Below are positions 8,839 through 17,054 of a DNA stretch of 29,821 bases, in pieces; the stretch's first letter is position 1, and each line of letters begins with the position of its first letter. The notes below the pieces were generated by a model that was not told where the DNA came from, ran no database searches, and was given only the letters and a program-made list of their open reading frames with translations. The stretch is from an uncultured Bacillota bacterium. GTDB lineage: Bacteria; Bacillota; Clostridia; Lachnospirales; Lachnospiraceae. The position numbers were made by a program, and so were the translations under genes. The stretch spans positions 1 to 29,821 of the forward strand of contig CATWQE010000029.1 in assembly GCA_958352855.1 (NCBI GenBank). The letters run 5' to 3'.

Positions 8839-10098
8839 TCACCCTATGCTCTCTTCCAGCCTGGATAAATCTCTGGAACCCATGGTAAGAAGAATACAAA
8901 GGCCAAAAAGTACAATATTAAAGAGGAACGGAAGCCCTGGATTCACCTCAAACATCCAGCCAATGAGGCTTCCAAAGGGAACGGAAATCCCAATCATTAA
9001 CACATTGTATAATGCATAAATTCTGGAACGTTCCCTGGGGTCCACATAATGCGCCATAAGGGCGTCTTTTCGTGGAATGATGACCGCATAAGCCGCCGCT
9101 TCCAAAATGGTATAACCCATGACCAGAAGCAGATTTTTCTCCGGTGTAAGCAAAAGAAGTAGATGACTTGCTATGTACATGAGAAATCCTACCAAAAAAG
9201 AAACTTTCATTCTAAGCTTCTGAAACAGGTTCTGAAGCCCTATAACAAAGGCAAGCATCACCAGAGTCCTAAGAACCGGAAACACAGCCACCAGCTCATC
9301 CGACAAATGAAGCTTTTCCGTAACATACAGGGAAAAGAAATTTGTGGTGGCAATCTGAATAATATTGGTAAGAGCCATTAAATACACCACCAGCCGCATT
9401 TTTCCCGATTTTATCATGGTAAGAAAGACAGTTCCATAGCCTTTCATCATGGAAAAATAAGAGAGATTCTTTGTCTCCTCCATCCGCTTTTTCCCTACCC
9501 TGGTCTCACCGCCAAAATGATACAGCAGCAAAAACTTTGCCAGCATGGAAAGAGCTGCAATGAAATACAGCCAGCGCATCACCGGGACTACATCATATTT
9601 CCCTACCAGAATCACCGCCAGAGGTGAGAAAAATACAGACAGCATCCCGCACATCTGAATCAGAGTAAAGGCATTGGTAATGTGCTTTGGGGGACAGTCC
9701 TCAATAAAAAGGCAGTTCCAGGAGGTGTTGGTAATCTGAAAGGCAGCATTAACTGCTGCTGCCGCCAGAAACCACCAGAAGTTCTGGGAAAAAGCCCATA
9801 TTAAACAAGGAGCTGTCCAGCCAAGGGTATCAAAAATAACCGTAGCCTTTCTGCGTCCCATTTTATCGGTAATTACACCGCCAATCAAAGCGAAGAACAT
9901 CTGCAGAATAAATCCAACGGTAACCGTAGTCCCGATTTCCACGCTGCTAAGCCCCAGCTTCCTCATATAAAGGGTCTGAAAAGGCATAAACAGTGAATAT
10001 GGAATAAACCACAGGGGTTCCGTACAGATCGACCATTTGGGATTCCCCTTTAATTCCCGAAAGGTCTGCGCCAATACATGGTTTCTTAGCTTTTGCAT
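8839..10098 (-). CDS. Major facilitator superfamily transporter
   Basis: This 419-residue integral membrane protein has about 12 hydrophobic segments in two halves, as in drug:H+ antiporter-like MFS carriers. The loop between membrane segments 2 and 3 carries GGVITDKMGRRKATV (near residue 80), a form of the MFS signature with the conserved D-x-x-GRR/K. A basic cytoplasmic loop (GGETRVGKKRMEETKN) separates the halves. The C-terminal half repeats the topology, with YVDPRERSRIYALYN near 350. The ATG at 10098 has AAGGAG 11 bases upstream and lies 15 bp after ctpA, so the two are probably one transcript, ending at the hairpin at 8781-8826. The substrate is unknown. No regulator of the drug-efflux type is adjacent. 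Confidence 0.85.
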   Translation of the reverse strand: MQKLRNHVLAQTFRELKGNPKWSICTEPLWFIPYSLFMPFQTLYMRKLGLSSVEIGTTVTVGFILQMFFALIGGVITDKMGRRKATVIFDTLGWTAPCLIWAFSQNFWWFLAAAAVNAAFQITNTSWNCLFIEDCPPKHITNAFTLIQMCGMLSVFFSPLAVILVGKYDVVPVMRWLYFIAALSMLAKFLLLYHFGGETRVGKKRMEETKNLSYFSMMKGYGTVFLTMIKSGKMRLVVYLMALTNIIQIATTNFFSLYVTEKLHLSDELVAVFPVLRTLVMLAFVIGLQNLFQKLRMKVSFLVGFLMYIASHLLLLLTPEKNLLLVMGYTILEAAAYAVIIPRKDALMAHYVDPRERSRIYALYNVLMIGISVPFGSLIGWMFEVNPGLPFLFNIVLFGLCILLTMGSRDLSRLEESIG

Positions 10099-10113
10099 GG
10101 TGAAAAAATCTCC

Positions 10114-11313
10114 TTATTTCGATATACTTTTTACCACCTCAATGGCCTTCTGAAGCTGATTATCCTCCTCATGAGTAATGCTTGTTTTCTGCTCCAGCCC
10201 TTCGGTTAATTCCACCTCCACATCTGGCGTAATTCCAGTTCCATGGATGCAGCGGCCTTTTGGTGTATAATACTTGGCTGTTGTGGTTTTCACAGCGCTT
10301 CCGTCAGACAGAGGAATTACACTCTGAACAATCCCCTTTCCAAAGGTGGTAGTCCCTACAATGGTTCCAATCTCATAATCCTGAATTGCCCCTGCAAAAA
10401 TCTCTGAGGCGCTGGCACTGTTTCCATTCACCAGAACAGCCAGAGGCATATCAAGCTGATGTTTACCATCACATTTTATTTCTTCCCGCTTTCCATCCTT
10501 ATCCTCTGTATAAACAATCAGGCCCTCAGGCAGCATATCCTTTAGGATATCAGATACAGAAGTCAGAAGTCCTCCCGGATTTCCTCTCACGTCCACAATC
10601 AGACGCTCCATGCCTTCTTTTTTCAGATTTTTAAAGGCTTCCATATATTGTGGTTCTGTCTGTTCCGTAAATTCATAAAGAGCAATATAACCAATGTTGT
10701 CCTCCAGCATTTCAGATTCTACCACCGGAATATTCACTTCTTCCAAAGGAATATCAAACTCCAGATAATCCGCCTCTCCATCTCTTGCAATGGTAAGATG
10801 AGCTATTTCATCTTCAGAAGCTTTGATTTTATCCACTACTTCACTAAGTTCCATGCCTGCAATACTTTCATTGTTCACAGCCACCAGAATATCTTCCGGC
10901 AAAAGTCCTGCCTTTGCCCCCGGCGCTGTCTCATAACAGCGAACCACCTTTACGGTGCCGGATTCCATGTTCATCTGCATCACAACTCCGATTCCTTTAT
11001 AAGAACCGGTAGTCTCAGTGTTCAGTTCTTCATATTCCTCACTGGTGTAATAGGCAGAATAGGGGTCTCCCAGACTTGCCATCAGCCCTTTATACATCAT
11101 GGACTCCATATCCTCTTTATCCACGTCTCCTGTGTATTTCTTATCCACAATCCGCTCAATCAGCTTCGCTTTTTCCACAAAAGCATCTGTAACTGCTCCC
11201 TGATTGCGTTCCTTAGACTGAACCACATCATAAACCTTGATGCCGGCTGTTCCCACTAATACAGTGACCAGAATCCCTGCCAAAAATCCCTTAAAAAATT
11301 TCTTCCGCTCCAT
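10114..11313 (-). CDS. S41 family C-terminal processing protease (CtpA/CtpB type)
   Basis: This 399-residue protease is anchored by one N-terminal membrane segment (about 8-25) with the catalytic part outside the cell. A PDZ domain lies around 100-190 (GSYKGIGVVM, APGAKAGLLPEDILVAVN). The S41 peptidase domain carries the VRGNPGG strand (about 242-248), the nucleophile region NSASASEIFAGA (about 298-309) and the catalytic Lys326 in TTFGKGIVQ. These fit a working Ser-Lys protease such as B. subtilis CtpA/CtpB. The ATG at 11313 has AGGAGCAGAGAAA before it. It follows ftsEX across an 83-bp gap containing a hairpin, and leads into the MFS gene. Proximity to FtsEX suggests cell-envelope processing, but the target is unknown. 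Confidence 0.9.
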   Translation of the reverse strand: MERKKFFKGFLAGILVTVLVGTAGIKVYDVVQSKERNQGAVTDAFVEKAKLIERIVDKKYTGDVDKEDMESMMYKGLMASLGDPYSAYYTSEEYEELNTETTGSYKGIGVVMQMNMESGTVKVVRCYETAPGAKAGLLPEDILVAVNNESIAGMELSEVVDKIKASEDEIAHLTIARDGEADYLEFDIPLEEVNIPVVESEMLEDNIGYIALYEFTEQTEPQYMEAFKNLKKEGMERLIVDVRGNPGGLLTSVSDILKDMLPEGLIVYTEDKDGKREEIKCDGKHQLDMPLAVLVNGNSASASEIFAGAIQDYEIGTIVGTTTFGKGIVQSVIPLSDGSAVKTTTAKYYTPKGRCIHGTGITPDVEVELTEGLEQKTSITHEEDNQLQKAIEVVKSISK

Positions 11314-11352
11314 TTTCTCTGCTCCTGATTCTCCTGATTTTATATATGGAAA

Positions 11353-11386
11353 GGGACTGTCGCATTAAGCATCATGCAACAGTCCC
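11353..11386 (-). terminator. Hairpin terminator after ftsX
   Basis: A 13-bp stem with one G-T pair (11353-11365 with 11374-11386) encloses an 8-nt loop, in the gap between ftsX and ctpA. On the minus strand it is followed by CTTTCCATATATA, so the U-tract is weak and some readthrough into ctpA is likely. Its core resembles the hairpin after glnA (17018-17047). Confidence 0.6.
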
Positions 11387-11396
11387 TATCATAGTT

Positions 11397-12308
11397 TTAC
11401 ACTCTTAAGTGTTTTCTGATAGAGAAGATACTTCCGAAAAGTCCGATACCAACTCCCAGTCCAATTCCTACTGGAATCAGGAATTGGAATACAGTCCACA
11501 CATCCAAAAATTGCAGGAAATTACCAATAATACTAAATTTGGAAATAATATAGCCAATGGCTTTATCATACATCACATAAAGCACACCCAGAGGAAGAGC
11601 CGCTCCAATAGCGCCTAACAAAATACCTTCCAGAACAAAGGGTGACCTTACGAAAAAGTCTGTAGCTCCAATCAGCTTCATAATACCGATTTCTTCCTGA
11701 CGGATGGAAATACCCATGGTAATAGTATTGCTGATAAGGAAAAAGGCTACTGCAAGTAAAATCAGAATAATTGCTACCGAAACATAAGCAATGAGCTTAT
11801 TAAAGGTAGATAAGGTATCTGCCGCCTGTTTCGAATGTTCTACTTTACGAACGCCATCCAGACCTTCAATATATTTTACCAGATCAGCCTGATCTTCTAC
11901 ATTTTTCAGATAAACATCATAACGGGCTGAATTTGCAAGAGGATTATCCTGGTCTTTAAATCCGTCTGCCATCTCCTCATCTCCGTCCAGATAAATTTCC
12001 TTATACTCATCCCATGCCTCATCTGCAGAAATGTATTCCATCTTAGATACTTCCGGACGCTTATCAATCTCAGAGCCGATTTGGTCTATCTGCTCCTGTT
12101 TGGTTCCTTCATCAAAATAAACAATTACTGCAACCCCTTCTTCTGCTGAATGAACAATATAGCGGAAGTTCATCAACAGAGAAAGAAACAGTCCGAATAA
12201 AAAGATACATGCAGACATGGTTGCAATGGATGCCAGGGAAAATCTCAGGTTACGCCAGATATTTTTAAATCCCTGTTTTAATATGTATGCAATGGTACTA
12301 ATTCTCAT
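11397..12308 (-). CDS. ftsX: Cell-division ABC transporter permease FtsX
   Basis: This is the membrane subunit of the FtsEX complex, 303 residues. FtsEX does not move a solute; it couples ATP use to activation of cell-wall hydrolases, at the septum or along the wall. The FtsX layout is clear: an N-terminal cytoplasmic tail, membrane segment 1 (about 22-46), a large extracellular domain (about 50-170, with FDEGTKQEQIDQIG) and three further segments (about 175-197, 225-247, 275-295). The cytoplasmic MGISIRQEEIGIMKLIGAT motif typical of the MacB/FtsX fold is present near 200-218. The start ATG lies inside ftsE, an 11-bp overlap with AAGGTGA upstream, which indicates translational coupling. Confidence 0.95.
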   Translation of the reverse strand: MRISTIAYILKQGFKNIWRNLRFSLASIATMSACIFLFGLFLSLLMNFRYIVHSAEEGVAVIVYFDEGTKQEQIDQIGSEIDKRPEVSKMEYISADEAWDEYKEIYLDGDEEMADGFKDQDNPLANSARYDVYLKNVEDQADLVKYIEGLDGVRKVEHSKQAADTLSTFNKLIAYVSVAIILILLAVAFFLISNTITMGISIRQEEIGIMKLIGATDFFVRSPFVLEGILLGAIGAALPLGVLYVMYDKAIGYIISKFSIIGNFLQFLDVWTVFQFLIPVGIGLGVGIGLFGSIFSIRKHLRV

Positions 12309-12984
12309 TCAGATATTCACCTTCTTGTTCATCACTTACAATGACGCCTTTCTTCATTGTGACAACACGTTTTTTAAACGCGTTTACAATTTCTCTGTTG
12401 TGAGTAACTACAAGGACTGTGGTTCCTCTCTGGTTGATTTCCTCTAATAGCTTCATAATTTCAAAAGAATTCTTAGGGTCAAGATTACCCGTAGGCTCAT
12501 CTGCCAGCAGAATGTTCGGTCTGTTTACCAGCGCTCTGGCAAGAGCCACCCTCTGCTGTTCACCACCGGAAAGCTGATCCGGTTTTGATTTATACTTTTC
12601 TGCCAGCCCAACCAGCGTAAGCACCTCAGGCACCCGTTTTTTAATAATACGGGTTGGGCGCTGAATCACTCTCTGGGCAAAAGCAACATTTTCATATACA
12701 TTTCTGTCTCTCAGCAATCGGAAATCCTGGAACACAACACCCACTCCCCTACGGTATTTTGCTACTTTTCTCCGACGCAGTCTATTCAGTTCCTGGCCAT
12801 TTACGGTAATCGTGCCGCTGGTAGGGTCCAATTCCTTTAACAGCAGCTTAATCAGGGTTGATTTCCCGGAACCGCTGTTTCCTACAATAAACACGAATTC
12901 ACCCTTCTCTACGTGAAGATTCATATGATCAATGGCCGGCTGACCCTTGCTATATGATTTACTCACGTCTTTTAAATCAATCAT
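12298..12984 (-). CDS. ftsE: Cell-division ATP-binding protein FtsE
   Basis: This is the ATPase subunit of FtsEX, 228 residues, cytoplasmic and bound to FtsX. All ABC motifs are intact: Walker A GNSGSGKST (about 36-44), a Q-loop in VVFQDFRLL, the signature LSGGEQQRVALARA (about 137-150), Walker B ILLADEPTGNLD and the H-loop in VVTHNREIV. The C-terminal tail (KKGVIVSDEQEGEYLNEN) is short and acidic. The ATG at 12984 has AGGAGGTTATT directly before it. It lies 40 bp after the CdaR-type regulator gene with no terminator visible between them, so those genes may be co-transcribed. Confidence 0.96.
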   Translation of the reverse strand: MIDLKDVSKSYSKGQPAIDHMNLHVEKGEFVFIVGNSGSGKSTLIKLLLKELDPTSGTITVNGQELNRLRRRKVAKYRRGVGVVFQDFRLLRDRNVYENVAFAQRVIQRPTRIIKKRVPEVLTLVGLAEKYKSKPDQLSGGEQQRVALARALVNRPNILLADEPTGNLDPKNSFEIMKLLEEINQRGTTVLVVTHNREIVNAFKKRVVTMKKGVIVSDEQEGEYLNEN

Positions 12985-13024
12985 AATAACCTCCTGTTTT
13001 CATAAAACAATCGTCAAGACTTTT

Positions 13025-14113
13025 TTAATAATCCAGTGTCTCCATGTACTTCATGTATTTTACTACCATCAGGGCAATCTTAAAGGTAATGGCATCTTCA
13101 AAGACACGCAGATCCAGCCCGGTGCTTTTCTGCAGCTTATCCAGTCTGTACACCAGGGTATTTCTGTGTATAAACAACTGTCTGGATGTTTCTGATACAT
13201 TCAGGCTGTTTTCAAAGAACTTGTTAATGGTGGTAAGCGTCTCCTCGTCAAAGTCATCCGGAGAATGTGTGTCAAAGATTTCCCGGATAAACATTTTACA
13301 AAGTGGAATAGGAAGCTGGTAAATCAGACGTCCGATTCCCAGAGAGCTGTATGCAATCACATCTCTGTCTCCAAAGAAAATCTTACCTACATCCAATGCC
13401 ATTTTTGCCTCTTTGTAAGAACGTGACACTTCTTTTAATTCTTTTACAATAGTACCGTATGCAATGTGGGTTTTTCCATCTCTTTCTACCCCAAGAGTAG
13501 ACAAAATGGTATTCGCTGTTTTTTCCAACTGTACATAGGTATCTGTGGGCGCCAGCTCTTTTACAATAATAATGCTCTTTTCGTCAACCGCAGTGACAAA
13601 ATCACCGGATTTGCCGCCAAGAAGATTTTTCACATTCTCTAAAGAGCCATAGTCCTTCTCCTGGTTTGTCTCCAGTATATAAACAACCCTTCTCACATCC
13701 ACTTCAATATGAAGTTTTTTTGCCCTGTTATGGATATCCACTAACAACAAGTTATCCAGCAATAAGTTTTTGATAAAGTTATCCTTGTTAAAGCGTTCCT
13801 TATATGCAGTAAGAAGTCCCTGAATCTGGAATACCACCAGCTTGCCCAGGGTATACGCATCATCTGCTGTACTGTCCATAATCAGAACATATTCCAACTG
13901 ATGATTATCATAAATTTTAAAATACTGGTTGCCCCTCACCACCTGGCTGTCTGCCTGGGAATTGGCGAAGGCTGCCGCTTCTTCCTGTCCGCATACATTA
14001 TTGGCAAAGGTAGATGCCAGTAACTTTCCTTCCGTATCAGTAATGCAAAAATCTGTCCTTGAAATTCCTTTCAGCCCATCAAGGGTACTTTGGAGTATCT
14101 GGTTTGATATCAT
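13025..14113 (-). CDS. CdaR/PucR-type transcriptional regulator
   Basis: This 362-residue protein has the layout of the sugar-diacid regulator (CdaR) family. An N-terminal region (ISNQILQSTLDGLKGISR, about 1-130) is probably the ligand-sensing diacid_rec-like domain. A GGDEF-like central part follows (about 130-280), and the C-terminal HTH of the PucR type has the motif NVSETSRQLFIHRNTLVYRL (about 310-345). In the family the HTH binds DNA and the N-terminal part senses a small acid. An upstream in-frame ATG at 14131 exists, but the ATG at 14113 has AAGGAG seven bases upstream and is preferred. It sits directly before ftsE. Its effector and target genes are unknown; the location does not resemble a sugar-acid catabolic operon. 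Confidence 0.85.
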   Translation of the reverse strand: MISNQILQSTLDGLKGISRTDFCITDTEGKLLASTFANNVCGQEEAAAFANSQADSQVVRGNQYFKIYDNHQLEYVLIMDSTADDAYTLGKLVVFQIQGLLTAYKERFNKDNFIKNLLLDNLLLVDIHNRAKKLHIEVDVRRVVYILETNQEKDYGSLENVKNLLGGKSGDFVTAVDEKSIIIVKELAPTDTYVQLEKTANTILSTLGVERDGKTHIAYGTIVKELKEVSRSYKEAKMALDVGKIFFGDRDVIAYSSLGIGRLIYQLPIPLCKMFIREIFDTHSPDDFDEETLTTINKFFENSLNVSETSRQLFIHRNTLVYRLDKLQKSTGLDLRVFEDAITFKIALMVVKYMKYMETLDY

Positions 14114-14236
14114 GGTGTCTCCTTCTTTCATTATATAGTTTTTTCTCTGTTATCTAGTTACAAAATCCCATAAAAACAAAAACCCTACTCTATATTTTAA
14201 TACAAAATAGGAAAAAAGGAAAGAGCAAACGCAAAA

Positions 14237-14265
14237 TATTACATCTTTTTTTCAAAAATGTAATA
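14237..14265 (-). terminator. Weak terminator after the VWA gene
   Basis: TATTACAT (14237-14244) pairs with ATGTAATA (14258-14265), and T/A runs inside the loop may lengthen the stem. On the minus strand it is followed by TTTTGCGTTTG. It lies just after the TGA of the VWA gene (14272-14274). The stem is AT-rich, so termination may be incomplete. Confidence 0.5.
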
Positions 14266-14271
14266 CTTTAT

Positions 14272-16047
14272 TCATATTTCCCTTTCTATCTGCTTCATGA
14301 GATACCTTCCCACCACAGGGGAAAAGCCTGAAATTCTCCTGATGTAAGCAAAATCCTTTCCAAAAATCTTTTTCTCTGCTGCCAGGTCTTTCTCCTCTCC
14401 GGCAAAGACGCCCAGTACGCACACACCCTGGCTTCTTAACCTTCGAACTTCAAATCCTGTGTCAGAGATTGCATAATTTCCTTCATAGGGCTTTGGATTT
14501 CTTGCATTCGGGCGGTTCAAAATCACATCATAGGGTCTCCCATCACTTAGGACAATGAGAATCTTATGCTCCTCTTCCCGCTCTAAAAGTCCTCCTCCTA
14601 TAGCCTTAATTGCCAGCCCGTCCCGGTTGTTAGAGGAGGTGACATATTCAAAAATATTGCTGTTTTCCTTCCGCTTAGCTTCATAGTCCCGGAATTCATG
14701 CAAAATGGTATAATCCCAAAAGGTACAAAAGCTCATAACCCTGTGTGGAATTCCCACATTGCTTAATGCTTCACTTAAAATATACGCCTGGATTGCCACC
14801 TGTCCCTGTCTGCTGCGCTGGGAACCGCTGGCGTCCAGGAGAATATCCACCACAAACCGGCTGGAATCCTGATACAGCTCCCTGGTAAAAAAGCGGGCCT
14901 CACTGGTTCTTCCAATTCTCCACAGTCTGGATGGAACAATCTTCCCTCTGTCTGCCAGAACTTCCTCTGTCTCATCCCGCATAATCAAGGTTTTGCGAAG
15001 CATATCCGTAAGAATCCGTATATTATTTTTTACGGTTCTGTGGTTGTCATAGTATTCATACAGATTTTTATCTTTTTGCTTTCTGGCATACTCATACTGG
15101 TAATTACGAAGCACAGGGTCTTTTAAAATTCCTCTGGTGAAATACAGGCTGCAATCACTGTGGATTCCCCGGCACATGAGGTAATTCATCCGCTTCTCTT
15201 CTGCCTCTGTCAAAAATGTTTTCCCGTAATTTCGTTCCACATAGGAATACATTTTCTCCAGCGCCTTCTCATCTACCACTAAAACACGCTTATCCGAACT
15301 CTTTTTTTCCTGTTCTTCCCTGTCCTTCTCTTGTTTGCAGGCTTCCATGGTGTCCAGGTTGGTCATCTGCTCAGTCAGTTTGTCCAGATAAGTCTCAAAG
15401 CTGCTCTCCATGGCTTCTTCTTCTAAAAATTCCTTCCAGGAAAATTCTGCCAGGTCTTCCATGGTCACTGCCAGCACCTGCTCCAAGGTCCCATGCTGCC
15501 GCTCAAAATAGGGGTCTGCCACCTCATTATAAAGAATATCTGCTGTCCTTATAACTTCCATGGTATCTTCTGTGTGTTCCAAATTCCAGAGCAAATCCAT
15601 CCATCGCTTCTGTCTTTTGGGGGCCGGACCCCTGCCATTTAAACGCTCCCGAAGCATAGCCAGCTTCAGTCTTCCTACTTCATTCTCCTGAAGCCTGTGA
15701 AATTCTTTTTCCAGAATATCCTCACAGGCTTTTCTTCGAATTTCTCCTACGCCTTCCCGTTCCTTTATCATTCTTGCTGAAACAGCAGATTCAATACAAA
15801 GCTGCCCAATGGACAAAAGAGGAGCTTCCATGGCATGACAGTACATTTTCTTTACCAGATACATGGAAAAGGCCTCCCGGTCAAAATAGCGGGCAAAAGC
15901 TCCCTGCTTCATCCCGTCATACAAGGCTCCGTACTTAGAACGAGCAAAGGCTGCCAAATCCGGCTTGAAATCCAGGGAATAATCGCCACTTACGGTCCAC
16001 ATGAGATTTTTTATTCTGTTTTCCAGCTCCAGTTCATATTCTTCCAT
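14272..16047 (-). CDS. VWA-domain protein, partner of the MoxR ATPase (CoxE/NorD/CobT-like)
   Basis: This protein of about 591 residues has a long helical, charged N-terminal part and a von Willebrand A domain in the last 200 residues. The metal-ion-dependent adhesion site is seen in VDILLDASGSQRSR (DxSxS) and in IVLSDGRPYD. A short acidic and Lys/Glu-rich segment (EACKQEKDREEQEKKSSDK) links the parts. MoxR-VWA pairs act as chaperone-like systems that insert cofactors or remodel complexes; NorQ-NorD is one example. The client here is unknown. Its start overlaps or abuts the MoxR gene. The ATG at 16071 overlaps MoxR by 17 bp and has no clear ribosome site; the ATG at 16047 starts seven bases after the MoxR stop with GAGG upstream and is preferred, though not certain. 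Confidence 0.82.
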   Translation of the reverse strand: MEEYELELENRIKNLMWTVSGDYSLDFKPDLAAFARSKYGALYDGMKQGAFARYFDREAFSMYLVKKMYCHAMEAPLLSIGQLCIESAVSARMIKEREGVGEIRRKACEDILEKEFHRLQENEVGRLKLAMLRERLNGRGPAPKRQKRWMDLLWNLEHTEDTMEVIRTADILYNEVADPYFERQHGTLEQVLAVTMEDLAEFSWKEFLEEEAMESSFETYLDKLTEQMTNLDTMEACKQEKDREEQEKKSSDKRVLVVDEKALEKMYSYVERNYGKTFLTEAEEKRMNYLMCRGIHSDCSLYFTRGILKDPVLRNYQYEYARKQKDKNLYEYYDNHRTVKNNIRILTDMLRKTLIMRDETEEVLADRGKIVPSRLWRIGRTSEARFFTRELYQDSSRFVVDILLDASGSQRSRQGQVAIQAYILSEALSNVGIPHRVMSFCTFWDYTILHEFRDYEAKRKENSNIFEYVTSSNNRDGLAIKAIGGGLLEREEEHKILIVLSDGRPYDVILNRPNARNPKPYEGNYAISDTGFEVRRLRSQGVCVLGVFAGEEKDLAAEKKIFGKDFAYIRRISGFSPVVGRYLMKQIEREI

Positions 16048-16054
16048 ACCGTCT

Positions 16055-16978
16055 CTAAGCCTCAAATACATCTGCGGCGGTCCAGCTTTGGGGAATCCTG
16101 GTCATAACCACATCCTGTACAATCTCTTTTTCAAAAACATCAAAGCTCTTATTCACCACGCCCATTTTCACAGCCAGAGCCGGTTGCAAGCCTCTGCGAA
16201 TGGCTTTCATGGCGCCCAGAATTCCTCTTAAATCCACAGTCTTTGTGGTAATTTCTCCATTTTGCGCCTTGAGCTGCAAATCCAGAAACAATCCAATCCA
16301 CTGTTTCAAAGCATTTTCCTTCATACCTGGAAATTTAGATTGGAAAATAAACTCCAGGGTTTCCTCATCCTGCTGCGGCATATCAATCACCAGAAATCTG
16401 GAAACCAGAGCTTCGTTTAATTCCTTAGTGCCTGCATATCCGTAATTCATGGTGCCAATAAATCTGGCCGCAGGGTGCATATCAATCTTGTCATATCCCG
16501 GCACATCAATACAGCGGCGGTAATCCAAAGATGCATGAAGAACAGAAACCGCATCATTTTTTGCCATATTAATTTCGTCTAAGATACCAAAGCCTCCGTA
16601 CTGAGCGCAGCGGTAAATACTTCCTTTGCGAAGCTGCACCTCATTATCCAAAAAAGTATCTGTGCCGATTAAATCCCCGCTGTTGGTATTCACATGAAAA
16701 GACACATTGTACACAGGACGTCGAAAAATCCAGGCAAGATTTTCTGCCAGGACATTTTTTCCTGTTGCCTTTGCACCGATCAGCAGGAGATTTTCTCCTT
16801 CCAAAAGAGCGGCAATGGCCATTTCCAGCACTTCTTTTCCGTAAAAGAACATATCCGGCTCTGCCACCCTGGTTTCTTCCTCTTTCTCCACTGTATAAGA
16901 CCTTCGGAACAATTCCACATCCTGAATCAGTCTTTCATCTACGTTTTGTTCCCTTAAAAAATCCAATGTATGCTCCAT
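16055..16978 (-). CDS. MoxR-family AAA+ ATPase
   Basis: This 307-residue AAA+ ATPase resembles the MoxR/NorQ/CbbQ group. Walker B (GGFGILDEINMA, Asp134 and Glu135), sensor 1 (FIGTMNYGYAG) and the arginine of ALVSRFLVIDMP are in place. The Walker A loop reads LLIGAKATGKNVLAEN (about 66-80), with Asn75 where most P-loops have Thr or Ser. The protein is followed at once by the VWA gene, the standard MoxR pairing, and in related systems the ring ATPase works on the VWA protein and its client. The ATG at 16978 has GGAGAAAAAC before it. A terminator separates it from glnA upstream, so MoxR-VWA is its own unit. The client is not evident nearby. Confidence 0.88.
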   Translation of the reverse strand: MEHTLDFLREQNVDERLIQDVELFRRSYTVEKEEETRVAEPDMFFYGKEVLEMAIAALLEGENLLLIGAKATGKNVLAENLAWIFRRPVYNVSFHVNTNSGDLIGTDTFLDNEVQLRKGSIYRCAQYGGFGILDEINMAKNDAVSVLHASLDYRRCIDVPGYDKIDMHPAARFIGTMNYGYAGTKELNEALVSRFLVIDMPQQDEETLEFIFQSKFPGMKENALKQWIGLFLDLQLKAQNGEITTKTVDLRGILGAMKAIRRGLQPALAVKMGVVNKSFDVFEKEIVQDVVMTRIPQSWTAADVFEA

Positions 16979-17003
16979 GTTTTTCTCCGTTTCTGTAACT
17001 TCT

Positions 17004-17047
17004 TATAAAAACAGCAGGGAGGCAGTCGCATCCAAGCAACAGCCTCC
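17004..17047 (-). terminator. Intrinsic terminator after glutamine synthetase
   Basis: GGAGGC and following bases (17018-17029) pair with 17036-17047 in a 12-position stem with one mismatch and one G-T pair, and a 6-nt loop. On the minus strand it is followed by CTGCTGTTTTTAT. It lies within 10 bp of the glnA stop codon. Confidence 0.75.
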
Positions 17048-17054
17048 TCTTTTC

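Noticed and set aside
10648..11259. A 203-codon plus-strand open frame opposite the S41 protease gene
   Set aside because: It is the complement of a coding frame with intact protease motifs, and its own translation has no domain-like features.
14136..14141. TATAAT upstream of the CdaR-type gene as a promoter
   Set aside because: The -10 match is good, but no -35-like hexamer stands at a suitable distance, so I do not list it as a promoter.
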